Positions 12,001 to 23,289 of a DNA stretch of 64,000 nt are shown piece by piece; the stretch's first letter is position 1, and each line of letters starts with the position of its first letter. This DNA is from Dermacentor variabilis (lineage: Eukaryota; Arthropoda; Arachnida; Ixodida; Ixodidae). A program made the translations under genes and the position numbers. The stretch spans positions 104,857,969 through 104,921,968 of the forward strand of contig NC_134574.1 of NCBI RefSeq assembly GCF_050947875.1, in the 5' to 3' direction. Below the pieces are notes generated by a model. That model was given only the letters and a program-made list of their open reading frames with translations, was not told the origin of the DNA and did no database searches.

Positions 12001-13458
12001 AAGTCACCTAGCGAATCGTAGAAATCCGAAGGAAACTTGGCCTAAATTTAAGAAGCAAATGTGAACACATCCGTATGTCGTGATAAACTAAGAAGTTTGA
12101 GCTCAGCGTAGAAATTGAAGTGCAACTGTCCCCCGTGTCTCCGGGGTCCAAAATTATTTGCTTGAAAGACGCCGACAATAAACGAAGGTTTGCACCCGCC
12201 ATGACCTCCCCGCAACGAGTAATCGTAATTGGCCTGCACGCGTTCATTACAAACTTCATTACAATTCATCGACGGTGCACCTGTCGATGTATTCTTGGGC
12301 TATCGTTCACTGCAGCAAGCCATGAGAGAGGCAGAAGTTACGCCGTCACATCTGTCGGCGAACATTTGTCTCGACACTATTCGAAATCTGCTGAAGAAGC
12401 AAAATACAGTATAGGGAAAGGTCGGGGTTAATTAGAAGCAGTCCACCAGTTGTTTGGGCTTCATGCCTGCTCGGTTGTTTACTTTTCTCGGGCTGAGTCC
12501 GTGTGATTATAGGAGGTAGCGCGTCTGCCAATTCGACCTCCTGGTTCTGAAGGAAAATCGAACCACTAAGCTTCCCACCGAGCAGACGGCCATTCATTCG
12601 CGTTCCGACAGGAAAAGAAAGCAGACGCCAGGACAAGACGCGGGGACAGTTTTCACTTCTAGCGCCCGCCTTGCAAGGTCGCCTGCAATGTCGCCTCCCA
12701 GGGCTATCGATGCACGATTGGTTTCATTCACTTATTGTCTGTCTGTGTTTCTTCCGTTGCAGCGCCAAATGCATTCGATTTTCGCAAGGAGACAAAGAGT
12801 AAGTTGACCGGTCCTATGCCGAAGGGGTTGAGCACAACAGAACGAAGAAGGCGGCACATGGTGCTCCCTATTGGGATGGGACAGCGCAGGAAATTGAACA
12901 GCCCCTTGACTCGTGAGCAGCACGCTGGGAGAGAGAACGACGAACTGCCGCTAGATATTTGTAGCCAACCTCTAAATACAGGAAATGCAGTGTTTGATTC
13001 CGTTTGGTAATGTCATATGTCTCAACACTCCTCTTGATACCCGAGAATTTGTAGCTATTCCATATCAACCATTGACGATCCTACGCTAACAAAAAGGGGC
13101 GCTGCAAAAGTGCACAATGTGGCTGGGGTAAATGTAAACCGCGGAGAGCTTTTGAGTCATAGAAGGTGTCGACAGAAAGGCATCAAAGGTTCTGTGCTGC
13201 AAACGGTAAGAGTTTTCTGGCGATGATAGCGAATACCACATATTTCCAGGGTAAATTTTAATGACAAAGCTGAAAAAAAAGCCCCTTTTATTATGGAAAA
13301 AACGCACTTTTTTCAATTCTGGCGGCGACCATTCATAACGAAACCAATATTTCTGTGCAAGATATAGCCAGCTGCTCGTCTCAGATCTGTTACGCATCCA
13401 CGATTACATAAGCATATCGCTCGGCTTAAGCTTAATTAGGTATCAGTGTGCAAGAAAG
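9037..13458. other. No recognised gene
   Basis: Several open frames of 80-117 codons occur on both strands (for example 9427-9780 minus, 12120-12431 plus). None shows a family motif or splice phase compatible with the exon pair at 8300-9036. 10160-10420 and 10560-11040 are AT-rich with nothing recognisable. Confidence 0.35.
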
Positions 13459-13473
13459 CCCCCCCCCCCCCCC
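13459..13473. repeat. Poly-C run, 15 bp
   Basis: Fifteen consecutive C residues on the plus strand. Similar homopolymers occur at 34742 and 36592, and as G at 57021. Confidence 0.9.
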
Positions 13474-13810
13474 TCCCTACCCAATGCATCCCACCTTGTA
13501 AATGTCGGGAGCAGAGGAGGAAGCCGACGCCGTAAGGACTAATGCAAACAAAAAATCGGCCATGCTTTTTGGTATTGCTGCCTAGTCTGCTCGCAGTAGG
13601 CAGGAGACCTCTCCAACATTATACTGGATGCGCGTCTTATTTATCTCTCGGTCTTTGTTTTCTTTCGATATTTCGTTATACCATGTTCAGTCCAGACAGA
13701 AATTTGAAGCATCAGTCACACTACATTGCACCCACGACCACTTGAAGACCGACTTTGGCCAATTTTGGGAATGGCTAGTAATGTTTTAAAGCGAAGCTGT
13801 TCTCACTAAA

Positions 13811-14771
13811 TATGTGGACGCAGCCATATAGATCCGAGAAAGGGTAACCAAGAATGCTGTAGCAACTATGGCCGACTCGGCCATATAAGAGAGAACCAGC
13901 GTTTCGCTACAAGACTGCACCGTAGTCGAGGCTGAAGAAGTGGCCGTAGCTCTAGCGGCAGCGGAGGGCTACAAAACTCTCGGAAACGCAAACAGCCTGC
14001 CGCAACTACTTGCATGGAAGAATCAATCGCCGAGCATTCCGAATATGCCGCTCAGTAGACTGTGAAACACAACAACCAACAGGCACTGAACCACATGAAG
14101 TGATCACACACAAGCTCGTATGGGTACCGGGACACGCGGGTGTGGCAGGGAACCAAGAGGCGGACGGGATAGCTCGAGAGTACACTAAGTACCTAGCGTC
14201 CAACCTCCACAGCCTCGAGAAACCTACGCCTGTACCCCGACAATACTCGGTCATTTTAGACAGTTACCGAGGCAGCAGGAAGCGGTACCCCCAGCCGCAC
14301 AAGCCCCTTAGCAGGGCAGATGCTGCCATAATGAGACAACTACAAAAGGGGAGGTACCCTAATCTTAACGTGCTCAGCAAAGTGCCCCCCACATTATATA
14401 AGGACAAATGCCCATGGTGCAGTGAGAAAACCAAATTATACCACATAACATGGGCATGTCAACAAACTGACGTATTCGCAATCATATCACACCCAAGTGC
14501 GGAGCAATGGGAAGGAACTGCTGAAGACCAGCTAGCACGACGGACAGCAGAAACCAGGGGAGCCTTGGAGTGAGGGCAGCCGACTATTGCGATAGAGGAC
14601 GGACGAAGCAGCAGGTGAAGACCTCCGGGGAAGACACAAGCAGGTAGACTCCCCTCAAGAATCCGCCCCAGCCGCAGAATAGAATTTCTAGAGCTCAATA
14701 AAGTTTTCACTCACTCACTCACTCACTCACTCACTCACTCACTCACTCACTCACTCACTCACTCACTCACT
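13811..14771 (+). mobile_element. 5'-truncated LINE: RNase H domain, CCHC knuckle, (TCAC)n tail
   Basis: The 3' part of a non-LTR retrotransposon of the RNase H-bearing kind (I/R1/LOA group by domain content). A damaged RNase H domain begins near 13811 (YVDAA, a frameshift, then TVVEAEEVAVALAAAEG). It continues in the open frame 14010-14573 with WVPGHAGVAGNQEADG, the last catalytic-loop region of RNase H. A C-terminal zinc knuckle follows, CPWCSEKTKLYHITWAC (C-x2-C-x7-H-x4-C). The stop at 14571 is followed by a short 3' UTR with AATAAA at 14697-14702, and a terminal (TCAC)n tract from about 14709 to 14771 that serves as the tail. There is an in-frame stop in the RNase H domain, and no endonuclease or reverse transcriptase, so the copy is dead. 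Confidence 0.88.
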
Positions 14772-15423
14772 TAATCGCTAAATATTTTTCCTAATGACGA
14801 AGTGTATTATGTCCAAACAGCTTAATTAATTTACTCAAGTTTCTTACTTTTGAGACTACCCATCTGTAGCCCACTCGGTATGCTTCCATTCTTGGCCAAA
14901 CCCAGGCCATATTACATTTACATGAAGTTCACAGTGGCCACCTGCATGTTTACACCAATGCCTCCTTCACGCTTACTATTTCAGCTGCCGCGGTTGTGTT
15001 TTGAGCAATATCTGTCAAAATACCACTTAAAAGGGCACATGCATCATAAGCAACAGCTGCTGAAGTTGTAGCCTTCCGCGCAGCTCTTTATTTCATTCAG
15101 GGAAGCTAACCCACCCCCGGCCAATATTCTGTGATTACAAGACAGTCCAGCAAAGTGTCCTCTTCGCGCTACGTCATCGATCACATGAGTAGCTCGTCCG
15201 ATACATCAAATCAGACATGTCCAACATCGTGTATATGACCATGGAGAAATATAATATTTCAAATGTTGCCTAGTCACTGCGGCATGCATTGTAACGACCA
15301 GACGCTGCTGCCGGGTCTACCCATGACGGCGTCAACTGTGTTGTCATTCCTCTTTCGAGAACCAATGCAGCGAGAAAATATAGCACGCTTTTGCGTAGGA
15401 TAACATGGGATCAACGGAATTCA
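14772..15423. other. No recognised feature
   Basis: AT-rich sequence after the LINE tail. No gene, domain or repeat recognised. Confidence 0.4.
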
Positions 15424-15974
15424 ACCAGCTTGGTACGCCTTTTACTTCCTCTAAATTATCAAGTTTGGTAATCTTTCTAGCAAATTGGCGTAACTGAAAG
15501 GCGGCGCAGGACATTGGTGCGAGCACCTCTATAAATTATTAAATCGGTAGTAGCTACGGGTGGTGTGCATAAAGGGCAGGAACGTATTGAACGCGAGCCC
15601 TTACTGGGAATCCCTCGTTCAAGAGGAACAATTGCAAGGCCCTATCCCGATCACGAAGGAAGGTCCATAGGTTACCCAGTCTATTCAGGCATGGATAAAG
15701 ATAGGCTACCTTCTATGTAGTGCGCATGCGGCCCGGAAATCTAAGGCCACTACAGATTTGTTATGGCACTGTTTTGGGCGACTAGGTGCCACTTGTCCCT
15801 CTAAGAAGGTTGTGAGGAACCCCGCGCGTATTTAATTAGCTAGAGACTCGTTTGTTATCGAAATTACCCAGATAAATCGCTTACCAACTAAGAACGGCTA
15901 TGTACCACCACCCACAAAATCGAGGGAAAAGATATCAATCTGTTAATTTTCCCACTGTCCGGTTGGCTGAGAAT
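15424..15974 (-). pseudogene. 18S rRNA pseudogene fragment (3' third)
   Basis: The plus strand reads as the complement of the 3' part of nuclear 18S rRNA. In order it contains relatives of CTTGTTACGACTTTTACTTC (15429), CTCTAAATGATCAAGTTTGG (15450), AATCGGTAGTAGCGACGGGC (15541), ACAAAGGGCAGGGACG, TTACTGGGAATTCCTCGTTC (15601), GCGTGCGGCCC, CATCTAAGGGC, TTGTCCCTCTAAGAAG (15793), CGTTCGTTATCGGAATTA (15849), CCAACTAAGAACGGC (15884) and GCACCACCACCCAC. Collinearity over about 550 bp leaves little doubt. Many substitutions and small deletions, the lack of the rest of 18S, and no ITS sequence show a decayed dispersed fragment, not a functional rDNA unit. Similarity ends near 15974 in the middle of the gene. 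Origin by retroposition or by dispersal of rDNA pieces cannot be told apart here. Confidence 0.88.
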
Positions 15975-16261
15975 GAGTTTGGCGGTGTAATGCCGCCAAA
16001 TTCCCACCAGGCGGGTGTCGTTCCAAGCGTCTATAACTACTGTGCTTGCCGAGCACCGCACCGGGACCTAGCTAGTACCTATTTCACCGGGAAGTACAGG
16101 CGGCAGCAATCGTTTGCCTCCTACAGCAGCGGCGGGGTTGCGCCTGTTCCACCAAAGTTGCAGTGAGACAAGGGGCGCCCAGATGCTCTTTGCGAATCTC
16201 TGAAAGACCCGCTTTCGAGTTGAACACTCATATGAACAAATGAGCGCCAGGTCGTGCTACA

Positions 16262-16575
16262 CGGCGTGACTGTAACCTTCTAGACCGCCTATGGAATTTA
16301 CCAGTGCGCATTCCTTTATGATTGGACTGGCCAATAGCCCACTATGAGACTTTTTTCGCATGCAGTGAACCAATCATATTTTCGATTTGCCTCCTTTCCA
16401 CCCGCCACGAGCAGCCTGCTCACAAACACGCTAGATCAGGTGGACAAGCACCCACTGATGGCAAGCGGAATTCTTGGACACGGACCCACACGGAAATCAG
16501 CGTGAGCCGCTACAACGGCACTGCTGCATTACTTGAATGATAATAGACCGTGTGAGGATTGTGACTGTTCACCGT
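16262..16575 (+). mobile_element. Decayed LINE C-terminus, same family as 22332-23163
   Basis: Translation in shifting frames gives pieces collinear with the C-terminus of the LINE at 22.3-23.2 kb: LLDRLW (there MLYRLW), IGLANSP (there IGMANSP), the region of the zinc knuckle with its cysteines lost, NTLDQVDKHPL (there RALDQLDNHPL), then a helix-like ALLHYL (there ALLRFP). At DNA level tggactggccaatagccc at 16323 matches the other copy closely. Stops and at least one frameshift are present, so it is an old non-functional fragment. The 3' UTR beyond 16575 no longer resembles the other copies. Confidence 0.7.
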
Positions 16576-17141
<566 letters not shown>

Positions 17142-17445
17142 CTTTTACGGCGACATACTGGCCAAGTTGTCTACATGCTTGGGCCACAAGGAATGGGCTC
17201 CTCATCGGGATGCCGTCGTGGACGTTCCATTGTCTTCACTCTACGTACGTGACATCTTACTCTCGTTATGCTGTCATCGTCACGAGTTCTGCTCCGACCC
17301 AGTGGTCCAAGCTATCTAATAGCTTGGGCCGTTCATGCTGCCGTTCAGCATTGTCCTCACTTCAGTAACGTCCTTCCGTTGTCGTCATGTAGTCGTCAGC
17401 ACATCTTCGTCGTTCCATCAAGGTAAATATTTCTTCATAGTTCAT
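17142..17445 (+). repeat. CGTCGT-rich satellite, block A
   Basis: Degenerate short repeats built from tcgtcat, atgccgtcgt and ccattgtc words. It contains a longer module: cttgggccac..., then gatgccgtcgtgg, cgttccattgtcttca, a CTTACTCTCGTTATG segment, then gacccagtgg and caatagcttgggcc-like words at 17292-17330. The same module in the same order occurs at 37985-38150 directly after the other TATC array. Confidence 0.8.
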
Positions 17446-17453
17446 CACCATTC

Positions 17454-17487
17454 AAGCGTGATTATAAAGTATTTTATAATCACGCTT
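17454..17487. repeat. Perfect 15-bp hairpin
   Basis: AAGCGTGATTATAAA (17454-17468) and TTTATAATCACGCTT (17473-17487) are perfect reverse complements around a GTAT loop. It lies at the edge of satellite block A. No associated gene is seen. Confidence 0.9.
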
Positions 17488-17675
17488 CTTAGAAATCTTG
17501 TTTTTTCATTTATTCATCCTTATTCCCCTGCATCTCATACCCCTCCCTGTATGCGCTGAAGCATTAAACCTCGCAGTTTAAAAAAAGCGCAATTATGCCA
17601 CCCTTGATGCCGTTATCATCAGAGTAGCTATCAGGCCTGGATTGTCAGCCACTCCACGTAATGTCGTCGTAGTCC

Positions 17676-18712
17676 TCAAACCAACTGGCCTCAAACGAAC
17701 TGGCCCGCCAACGTGTTCTAAGTAAATTTACAAGCACGGTGTCACGCGCGCACATGTTAACATGAACACATGTCGCTCCATGCACGCGGAAACTCGCTGT
17801 AAAAATGTTGGAGTGAGGAATCGTGGCTGGAGCAGCGTTTATCGCTCGCTTCAACGCGAGCGAAACGTTGAAAGCACAGAGCATACGAAGCTACCGGCTA
17901 AACGAGCACTCCACAAACATCGCAGATTATTTCGAAGATGAGGCCCGCGCGGGCGCCCACTTTGGCCGCGTCGCAGATCGCTTTCGAGATACGGCTCCCG
18001 CATGGCCAGTTGAGTTGAGTTGTTGTAGGCTACTGGTGGGATTAGCCTTGCAGTTGCTGCCGGCAATTGCTCCACCGTAGCGACACTTCAAATAAATAAA
18101 TCACATAATCAGACACAGACCTCACAAATAAAAATCGTCACTCCTAAGTTCACCACGTGGAGGCCAAATCCGTGTCCTGTAGGTAACTTAAAAGAAGGCG
18201 AGATACCTCCTTCCTACACAACCGGTTCCCGCGCGGGAAAACTATGTCCTGAAGAGAACTGTGAGGAACTCCTGTCTTCTTGAGGGACCCGAATAACACC
18301 CTCCTTTCCGCGTTATACACAGTACCGCAGATTATGTAATGTTCTATGTCACCGCACACACCACACGTTGAACATAATGGCGATAACGCCAGGCCAGTCT
18401 TGTATACACCCACGCAGAGGTACGAGAATAGCCCGCACGGCCACGCACCGCTCCCTCCCCTCACACCCGTGCTTAGCGCGCGACAGGATAGGGCGCGCTT
18501 CCGGCTCGCCTTCTCACTCGCACACGCGAGATTGAGCCGCGTATGAGGACGAGCGTCGCGTGTGCCGACACGCCCTCGCATGCCTTTACTCGCCCATGCA
18601 GGTATACGGTGTGCGGTGACGACAATGTCGCCATTGCACTTTATACGGACCCTCACGGCGACGGCGACGGGAGAAATGTTCCTGGAGTGTACACATTATT
18701 CCTATTGAAATA
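17676..18712 (+). repeat. Dispersed repeat family A, copy 1, interrupted
   Basis: Two collinear segments, 17676-18009 and about 18481-18712, match the copy at 43140-43612. Shared landmarks are aacaagcac.gtgtcacgcgcgca, catgaacacatgtcgctc, cgcggaaactcgctgt, cttcaacgcgag, gcatacgaagctaccggc, cacgcgagattgagccgcgt, cggcgacggcga and cctggagtgt, ending in a gaaataaaa-like A-rich terminus. The gap between the segments is filled by an unrelated minus-strand LINE fragment (18010-18470). The sequence has no long open frame; the class of the family is unknown to me. Confidence 0.85.
18010..18470 (-). mobile_element. LINE 3' end (C-terminal ORF and UTR) inside repeat A
   Basis: On the minus strand the last about 100 codons, ending at TGA 18150-18152, read as the C-terminus of an RNase H-type LINE. 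GLFSYLCVGVYKTGLALSPL leads into a cysteine/histidine knuckle (CSTCGVCGDIEHYIIC), then ERRVLFGSL, SSLQDIVFPRG and a terminal LLLSYLQDTDL segment. This matches the usual order (knuckle, then LFxxL, IxFPxG and LLxFLxxTGL). About 140 bp of 3' UTR follow, ending in a short (TCAAC)n-like tail at 18010-18025. The insertion splits repeat A copy 1. The open frame beyond 18470 (to 18656) is repeat A sequence read through by chance. Confidence 0.8.
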
Positions 18713-18869
18713 AAATTACAGCAGAACTCATCTCAAGAGGACTGTAAAAGTCAACGCGATTAGCATACGATTTGTGCAGATACACTGAACTACTGTAGTC
18801 ACGTTTACTTAACATCTGCGGTGCTCATAGGGAGACTTCAGTTGCTTCAGCTTTGCACAACACACTCTA

Positions 18870-20440
18870 TTATCGTCCAACTTTGCTATGACACTCGCTT
18901 GTAAAGGTCGCCATTGCGCATGACGACACTACAACAAATGTATAATGCCGGCGCAGTAACAATAATGAATGACGTTGAATGCAACATGGAATGCGGTATG
19001 TCGTTAGCAAAGGCAACCGGGCAAAAAAGCTGGAATGACGGGGAAAGCATGACCACAATGGCATGCTGATGACGGTATGACAATGGACGCATTTAAGAAC
19101 TGTAATATGAAGGCATAATGGCGACAATGGCGGAACAACTACGGCGTAATCACTTTAGAATGACGACAGCATAACTACATTAGTATGACGAAGAATGATA
19201 GACATCGAGCGATACATGCAGATGACATGGCAACAATCGGAAACGTTACTTGAATGATGTCAATGGTAAAATTATGGGGTGACGGGAAACGAATGAAAAT
19301 AGTTTTATCGCGATGAATCCGTGACGATGATGGCCTCATGACGACGGTAGGACGACATTGGATGACGAAGTTAGAATTACAAAAATGGACTGATTGCGAT
19401 GGCATAAGGACGATAGTATCTCAACGAACGCTTGATGACGAAAGTTTTATGACGACACAATGACGACGATGGCATCACAACGGCATTAGCACAATGGGAA
19501 GACGCTGAATTGATGGCAATGGTGGGATAACGACCGTATTGCGAAGCCTCTATGACGACGATGGCATGAAGAGAATCGAATGACGAAGCTGAAATGACGG
19601 CAATGGCACGAGCACCACGGCATCAGGCCGATGATACTACAGCAGACGCATGATAGCGACTGGCTACAACGTATTGAACACGATGGGACGACAACGGCGG
19701 CATAATTACGATTCAGAGACGATAGCATGATTACGGAAAATAGAATGATGAAGAAAAACTGACGTCTATGGAACGACGAAGATTGTATGACGACAACGGC
19801 ATGAAGACAGTGCAAAGACGATCATCAAGTGATAACGATTGTGGAACGACCGGGTGAGAACTATGTCATGATGATAGCGGTATGACGACAACAGTGTGAC
19901 CACGATGGCGTGATGAGAGTGGGATGAACTTAAAATGAAGACCATGAAACGGCCTCGACGACATCATAACGATGGTATGACAACAATTGCATGGCGGCTA
20001 ATGTATGCGGACATTGGCGCATGACGACTGTATCACGAAGCCTGAATGTGGACGATGGCCTAACGGCCACCGCATAATGAAAGTAGGATGATGAAGTTAG
20101 ATTGACGACGATGAAATAACCACTAAGACATCCTGACGGTGGTCTGACAACGAGTGCGTGGTGACTGTGCGGCGACAATGAGGTGACGACAACGGCCGGA
20201 AAACAGGCGGATGACAAAGCTGCAAAAAGGACGAAACAACGACCATTACCACGAGCGGATAGCTAGTGCCCAGGTTATTATACAATTAGGGCCACTGGGT
20301 CGCCGTAGACGGCGCGACAACGCCGGCAAGACGAGTTAAATAACGAAGTTGGAATGACGACGACGGAGTGACCAAGACGGCATGACGACCACATGCTTAG
20401 TGACCCAGGCTAGCAGACAGCTGGGACCGCTGTGTCAGAG
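18870..20440 (-). repeat. GACGAC-rich satellite, block B
   Basis: About 1.6 kb of degenerate repeats made of gatgacgacgatggcatga, gaatgacgaagttg and related words, roughly 20 bp long with strong divergence and no fixed frame. Orientation is opposite to blocks A and C. It contains the gggccactgggtcg word (20288-20301) and tgacccaggctagc (20401), the reverse-oriented partner of the gacccagtgg module. It runs into the CAGA/GAAA array. Confidence 0.88.
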
Positions 20441-20446
20441 TAAGAG

Positions 20447-20447
20447 C

Positions 20448-20512
<65 letters not shown>

Positions 20513-20603
20513 AAGAAAGAAAGAAAGAAAAAAAGAAAGAAAGAAAGAAAGAAAGAAGGAAAGAAAGAAAGAAAGATAGACAGATAGACAGAGAGACAGA
20601 CAA
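20447..20603. repeat. (CAGA)n then (GAAA)n compound microsatellite
   Basis: CAGA units run from about 20447 to 20512, followed by GAAA units with a few interruptions to about 20576, then mixed GATA/GACA words. Confidence 0.95.
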
Positions 20604-20622
20604 ATGCATTTGTCTGTCTGTC
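20599..20622. repeat. 24-bp perfect palindrome
   Basis: GACAGACAAATG and its reverse complement CATTTGTCTGTC meet without spacer at the right edge of the CAGA/GAAA array. Confidence 0.85.
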
Positions 20623-20639
20623 CCGGGACGCAGCCCCGG

Positions 20640-22200
20640 AAAGTTACGGAATTAATATGTCGAAACTGGTGTCATCCTCAGAATCCGTTCCCAGCGGATT
20701 CGCCTTCCGATCTCCATGGCTAGAATTTCTGCATTGCAATATGGACCATAATGTTATTTGTTAAAAAGTCAACTAATCAGTTTTTGTTAATTCGTCGATT
20801 ATGAATTTCATTTTTTTGCAAATAGTATCCGCCGCTTCGACTAAAGCGCCTCATGAACATGAAAATTTTCGATCTTCCACAAGCAACCGTTAATCTTTTT
20901 TGAGTGTTCGCGGAAACAGCCTGTATTGTGAAAACAAAGGCAATTGCCTGTATTGAATTTAGCGATATATTATGTAATTATCAGGTTCAATAAAGCTCCG
21001 CTTCATATAGATTCTAACATGTGCGCAAGATTAGCGTACATTGTTTTGTTTTGTTTCTCCGTTTCACGTGGAGCCGGCGTCTACCAACTAGGAGAAACCG
21101 ACTGTAAGAATGCGCCTTTGAGGCTAGCTCAGTTCCAGTAAATGGTATTTTGCCGCAGAGACTTCCTCATTTGTAACGCTTTTCCCTCGTATTTCGACAG
21201 TCTCTCTATCAAAGCAATTAGGTGACAAAGCGCCATCTTCAGCAACGACGTTCTCACGGAACTAGAACAAAGATTGTGGATGCCTAGCAGTCGCGATTGC
21301 GAAAATCAATTTTTCTTCCCCCCTTTGCGTGACTTCATGCCCGATACCTTCACGAATAACACATGAGTGAACCAAATACCTGATACCTAGGTAAACACGC
21401 AAGAAGCGAGAAAGAAGTGCCAGGCACAAAAGCGGTATGCAATTAAGTTGACTGGGCAACACCAATTCCACGCTAACACTCCGCTTAGTGCAGTAATTAT
21501 TCAAACCACGCTCGGAAGTGATACAGTCGGAGGGAAAACATCGCACCGTTTCCATGGAAATGAAAACCCGTTCCAGAATACGGAAGCAGAGCTTCCGGAT
21601 GATGAGGCGGGAGCGCACTGACAGGCTGGAAAGTTATAGGGGGCAGGAAATGGGTTTGCAGTCTCCTCTGGCAAGCGTGCTTGCTTCAACTCACGTGTGT
21701 GTTTACCCACGTCTATGTGTGTGTTGTCCTGTTTGCTTCCATGCGTGCACGGACCCTTGCACTCGTTTCTGTGTTTGCCGAGCTCGCCAAGCTCGGAAGT
21801 CCCTGAGGTGCACTTGTTGAGTCTCCCTGCATCACGGTCTGCTCCGGCCAACGGAATGAATTAGTTGGCAGCCCGGGAAAAAGCAGCCTATATGATGTTT
21901 ACCAAGGAAAGGGTCACACGCAAGTTTGTGGTTGTACGTATATTTGATCCTATCGCGTAAACGCAGAACCCGGATTCCTTGCGCGGGGGCCTATAAAAGC
22001 AAACTTTTGATAGTTGAAAGCTTCGCGGGCAGCTACTCAAAGCTCCCACATCGACTTGCGCCACGCCTTCAGATCTCCTTCACACTTCTGTCATGTTTTC
22101 GAAACCCTTGTGGACTGTTGTGAAAGTTGCTGTGGCTTGCAGCAAACTGAGCAACAATTGCTTTCGTCAAGGAGGCTGTATTTGGCGCTACGTTGAACAG
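20640..22200. other. No recognised gene
   Basis: Only short frames are seen. A 14-bp palindromic GTTTCCATGGAAAT at 21548-21561 resembles an RFX X-box. Overlapping frames at 21262-21851 on both strands show no motif. Confidence 0.35.
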
Positions 22201-23215
22201 AATATTAAATAAAATGTTAATTAGCGCAATTATTTACCTATAGATTTGAACTTTTTTATTTCTAGTAGAATTAGTGGCCACTTCATCCAGTAATGTAGAT
22301 CAAGGGTTACAATGGAGTTATCTGCCATAGGATTTGTATGCGCCACGGACCCAATCAACAACTGCCCTCAGAAATTCGACACATATGTCATCACAGCCAT
22401 GACAAGGGACACAACATAATCTTTCAATGGCTGCCAGGACATTGCAACCTCGGTGGCAACGACCACGCGGACGAAGCCACCCAGTCTGCGCATGAAAGTG
22501 GTCAACGAGTCTTCATTCTGCTTTCGCGAACGGACGCTGCGGCTGGGCTGCGATTGATGTCCCATGATTGTACATGCCCACGTGGAACTCGAACGTTTTC
22601 ACCATGTGTCATCCGCGTTCGTTTTATCCGGACATATGGATGCACCTCCTGCCTGAATAACCACGACGTGAATATACCATGCTTTACCGTCTGTGGCTAT
22701 GCGTTGCCTTTACGTACTCATATGCCTTCCTTATTGGAATGGCCAATAGCCCCACGTGCGACACATGCAACAACGAAGAGACGCTCACACATATAATCTG
22801 TGTCTGCCCGCGATATGGTGTCCAAAGAGAAGTGATGTGCAGAGCACTGGACCAGTTGGACAATCATCCACTATCAGAACTGAAAGCTTTAGGTCAGTGC
22901 TTTGAAAGAACACCCGCATTGAAGGCCTTAATGGCGTTATTAAGGTTCCCGCGGTCTACGGGGCTTCACGATAGACATTAAGAACGCCGCCCCCTGCCGC
23001 TCTATAATGTACGTGCTTTGTTAGGGCTCGTCTCACTTTCCACCCCCCCTTCCACTATCTTTCTCTTTTTATCCCGCTTAGCCCTTCCCCCCGTATAGGG
23101 TAGCCGCCAACGGGAACTACCTCTGGTTAACCTCCCTACCTTTTCTGTATTCTCTCTCTCTCCCTGTCATAGGCAATGTTTACAAAATTTGGTGCAGCTA
23201 AAAAGAAAAACACCT
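22201..23215 (+). repeat. MITE-like dispersed repeat, copy split by a LINE
   Basis: The flanks 22201-22331 and 23164-23215 match a single uninterrupted stretch at about 45335-45430: agtagaat.a.tggccac.tca, agtaat, gatgaagggtt (gatcaagggtt here), then after the break gcaat.tttacaaaa.tt.gtgcagct. The segment between them is a plus-strand LINE. Class unknown; the other copy begins with a CACAGGGTGT terminus. Confidence 0.75.
22332..23163 (+). mobile_element. 5'-truncated RNase H LINE with target-site duplication
   Basis: Left flank ctgccatagg (22322-22331) and right flank ctgtcatagg (23164-23173) form a 10-bp duplication with one mismatch. The coding part starts inside RNase H (IIFQWLPGHCNLGGNDHADE near 22417-22476). 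After a frameshift in the middle it continues in frame 22679-22981 with a C-x2-C-x7-H-x4-C knuckle (CDTCNNEETLTHIICVC, 22757-22807), then ALDQLDNHPL and a terminal helix. The 3' UTR contains gggtagccgccaacgggaac, then ctacctctggttaacctccc (23099-23145) and a CT-rich end. The same UTR block occurs at 48320-48365. Endonuclease and reverse transcriptase are absent. Confidence 0.87.
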
Positions 23216-23289
23216 CGTATATATATATTTATATATTCTATACAGTATGTCAATAATATATAGACATGCACAGTGATACTGTTTTTTGA

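Noticed and set aside
14010..14573. Host RNase H1 gene
   Set aside because: The C-terminal CCHC knuckle, the AATAAA followed by a (TCAC)n tail and the damaged N-terminal part identify a truncated LINE.
18150..18656. 168-residue frame as one protein
   Set aside because: Only the last about 100 codons are LINE C-terminus; the rest is repeat A DNA read by chance.
20382..20609. Frames rich in TDRQ, KERK and VCLS repeats
   Set aside because: Translation of the CAGA/GAAA microsatellite on both strands, not a protein.
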